From assembly GCA_029940345.1 (NCBI GenBank), contig JAOZRC010000323.1:1-6413 (forward strand): 6,413 nucleotides of DNA, given 5' to 3'. Each line of letters begins with the position of its first letter. The first letter of the stretch is position 1. A program made the position numbers and the translations under genes. Below, piece after piece: positions 6,405 through 6,413 of the stretch. Below the pieces are notes generated by a model that did not search any database, was not told where the DNA came from, and was given only the letters and a program-made list of their open reading frames with translations. The stretch is from Desulfobacterales bacterium. GTDB taxonomy: Bacteria; Desulfobacterota; Desulfobacteria; Desulfobacterales; JAUCGF01.

Positions 6405-6413
6405 GAGCGAGGG

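Overview
The window suggests a moderate-GC, Gram-negative, sulfate-reducer-like member of the Desulfobacterota (former Deltaproteobacteria). This rests on the mix of domains: a DUF4388/PATAN receiver protein, an MJ0042-type zinc ribbon and a large chemosensory operon. It is inferred from gene content; no marker gene is present to confirm it.

All genes read on the + strand and look like the downstream half of one chemosensory operon. From left to right they are: (1) cheA, cut at its 5' end by the window edge, with a long charged linker, dimerisation, ATPase and CheW-like domains (1-2097); (2) a 156-bp gap with two possible hairpins and a tiny overlapping upstream ORF; (3) a 635-residue fusion, receiver - PATAN/DUF4388 - receiver - CheB-like C-terminal domain (2254-4161); (4) a 350-residue receiver - CheB-like protein (4230-5282); (5) a 56-bp array of 7-bp units arranged as an inverted repeat (5283-5338); (6) a ParA-family ATPase with an N-terminal zinc ribbon and a proline-rich linker (5359-6321); (7) a very strong ribosome binding site and an ATG overlapping the parA stop, opening a frame of only 28 codons (6318-6404).

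The main result is that both CheB-like proteins have damaged methylesterase active sites. By hand alignment to the CheB Ser-His-Asp triad, the first protein has lost all three residues (Gly, Ser, Gly) and the second has lost the histidine (Glu) while keeping Ser and Asp. The receiver domains of both keep the phosphoacceptor Asp, the Ser/Thr switch and the Lys. The CheA kinase core also looks intact. The likely picture is a CheA that phosphorylates two CheB-derived response regulators whose output is binding rather than receptor demethylation. A ParA-type ATPase may position the cluster or its output, as ParC and PpfA do in other bacteria. The fusion's PATAN domain points toward pilus, surface or other alternative cellular functions rather than plain flagellar chemotaxis, but this is inference. 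No tRNA, rRNA, CRISPR array, transposase or clear intrinsic terminator was seen.
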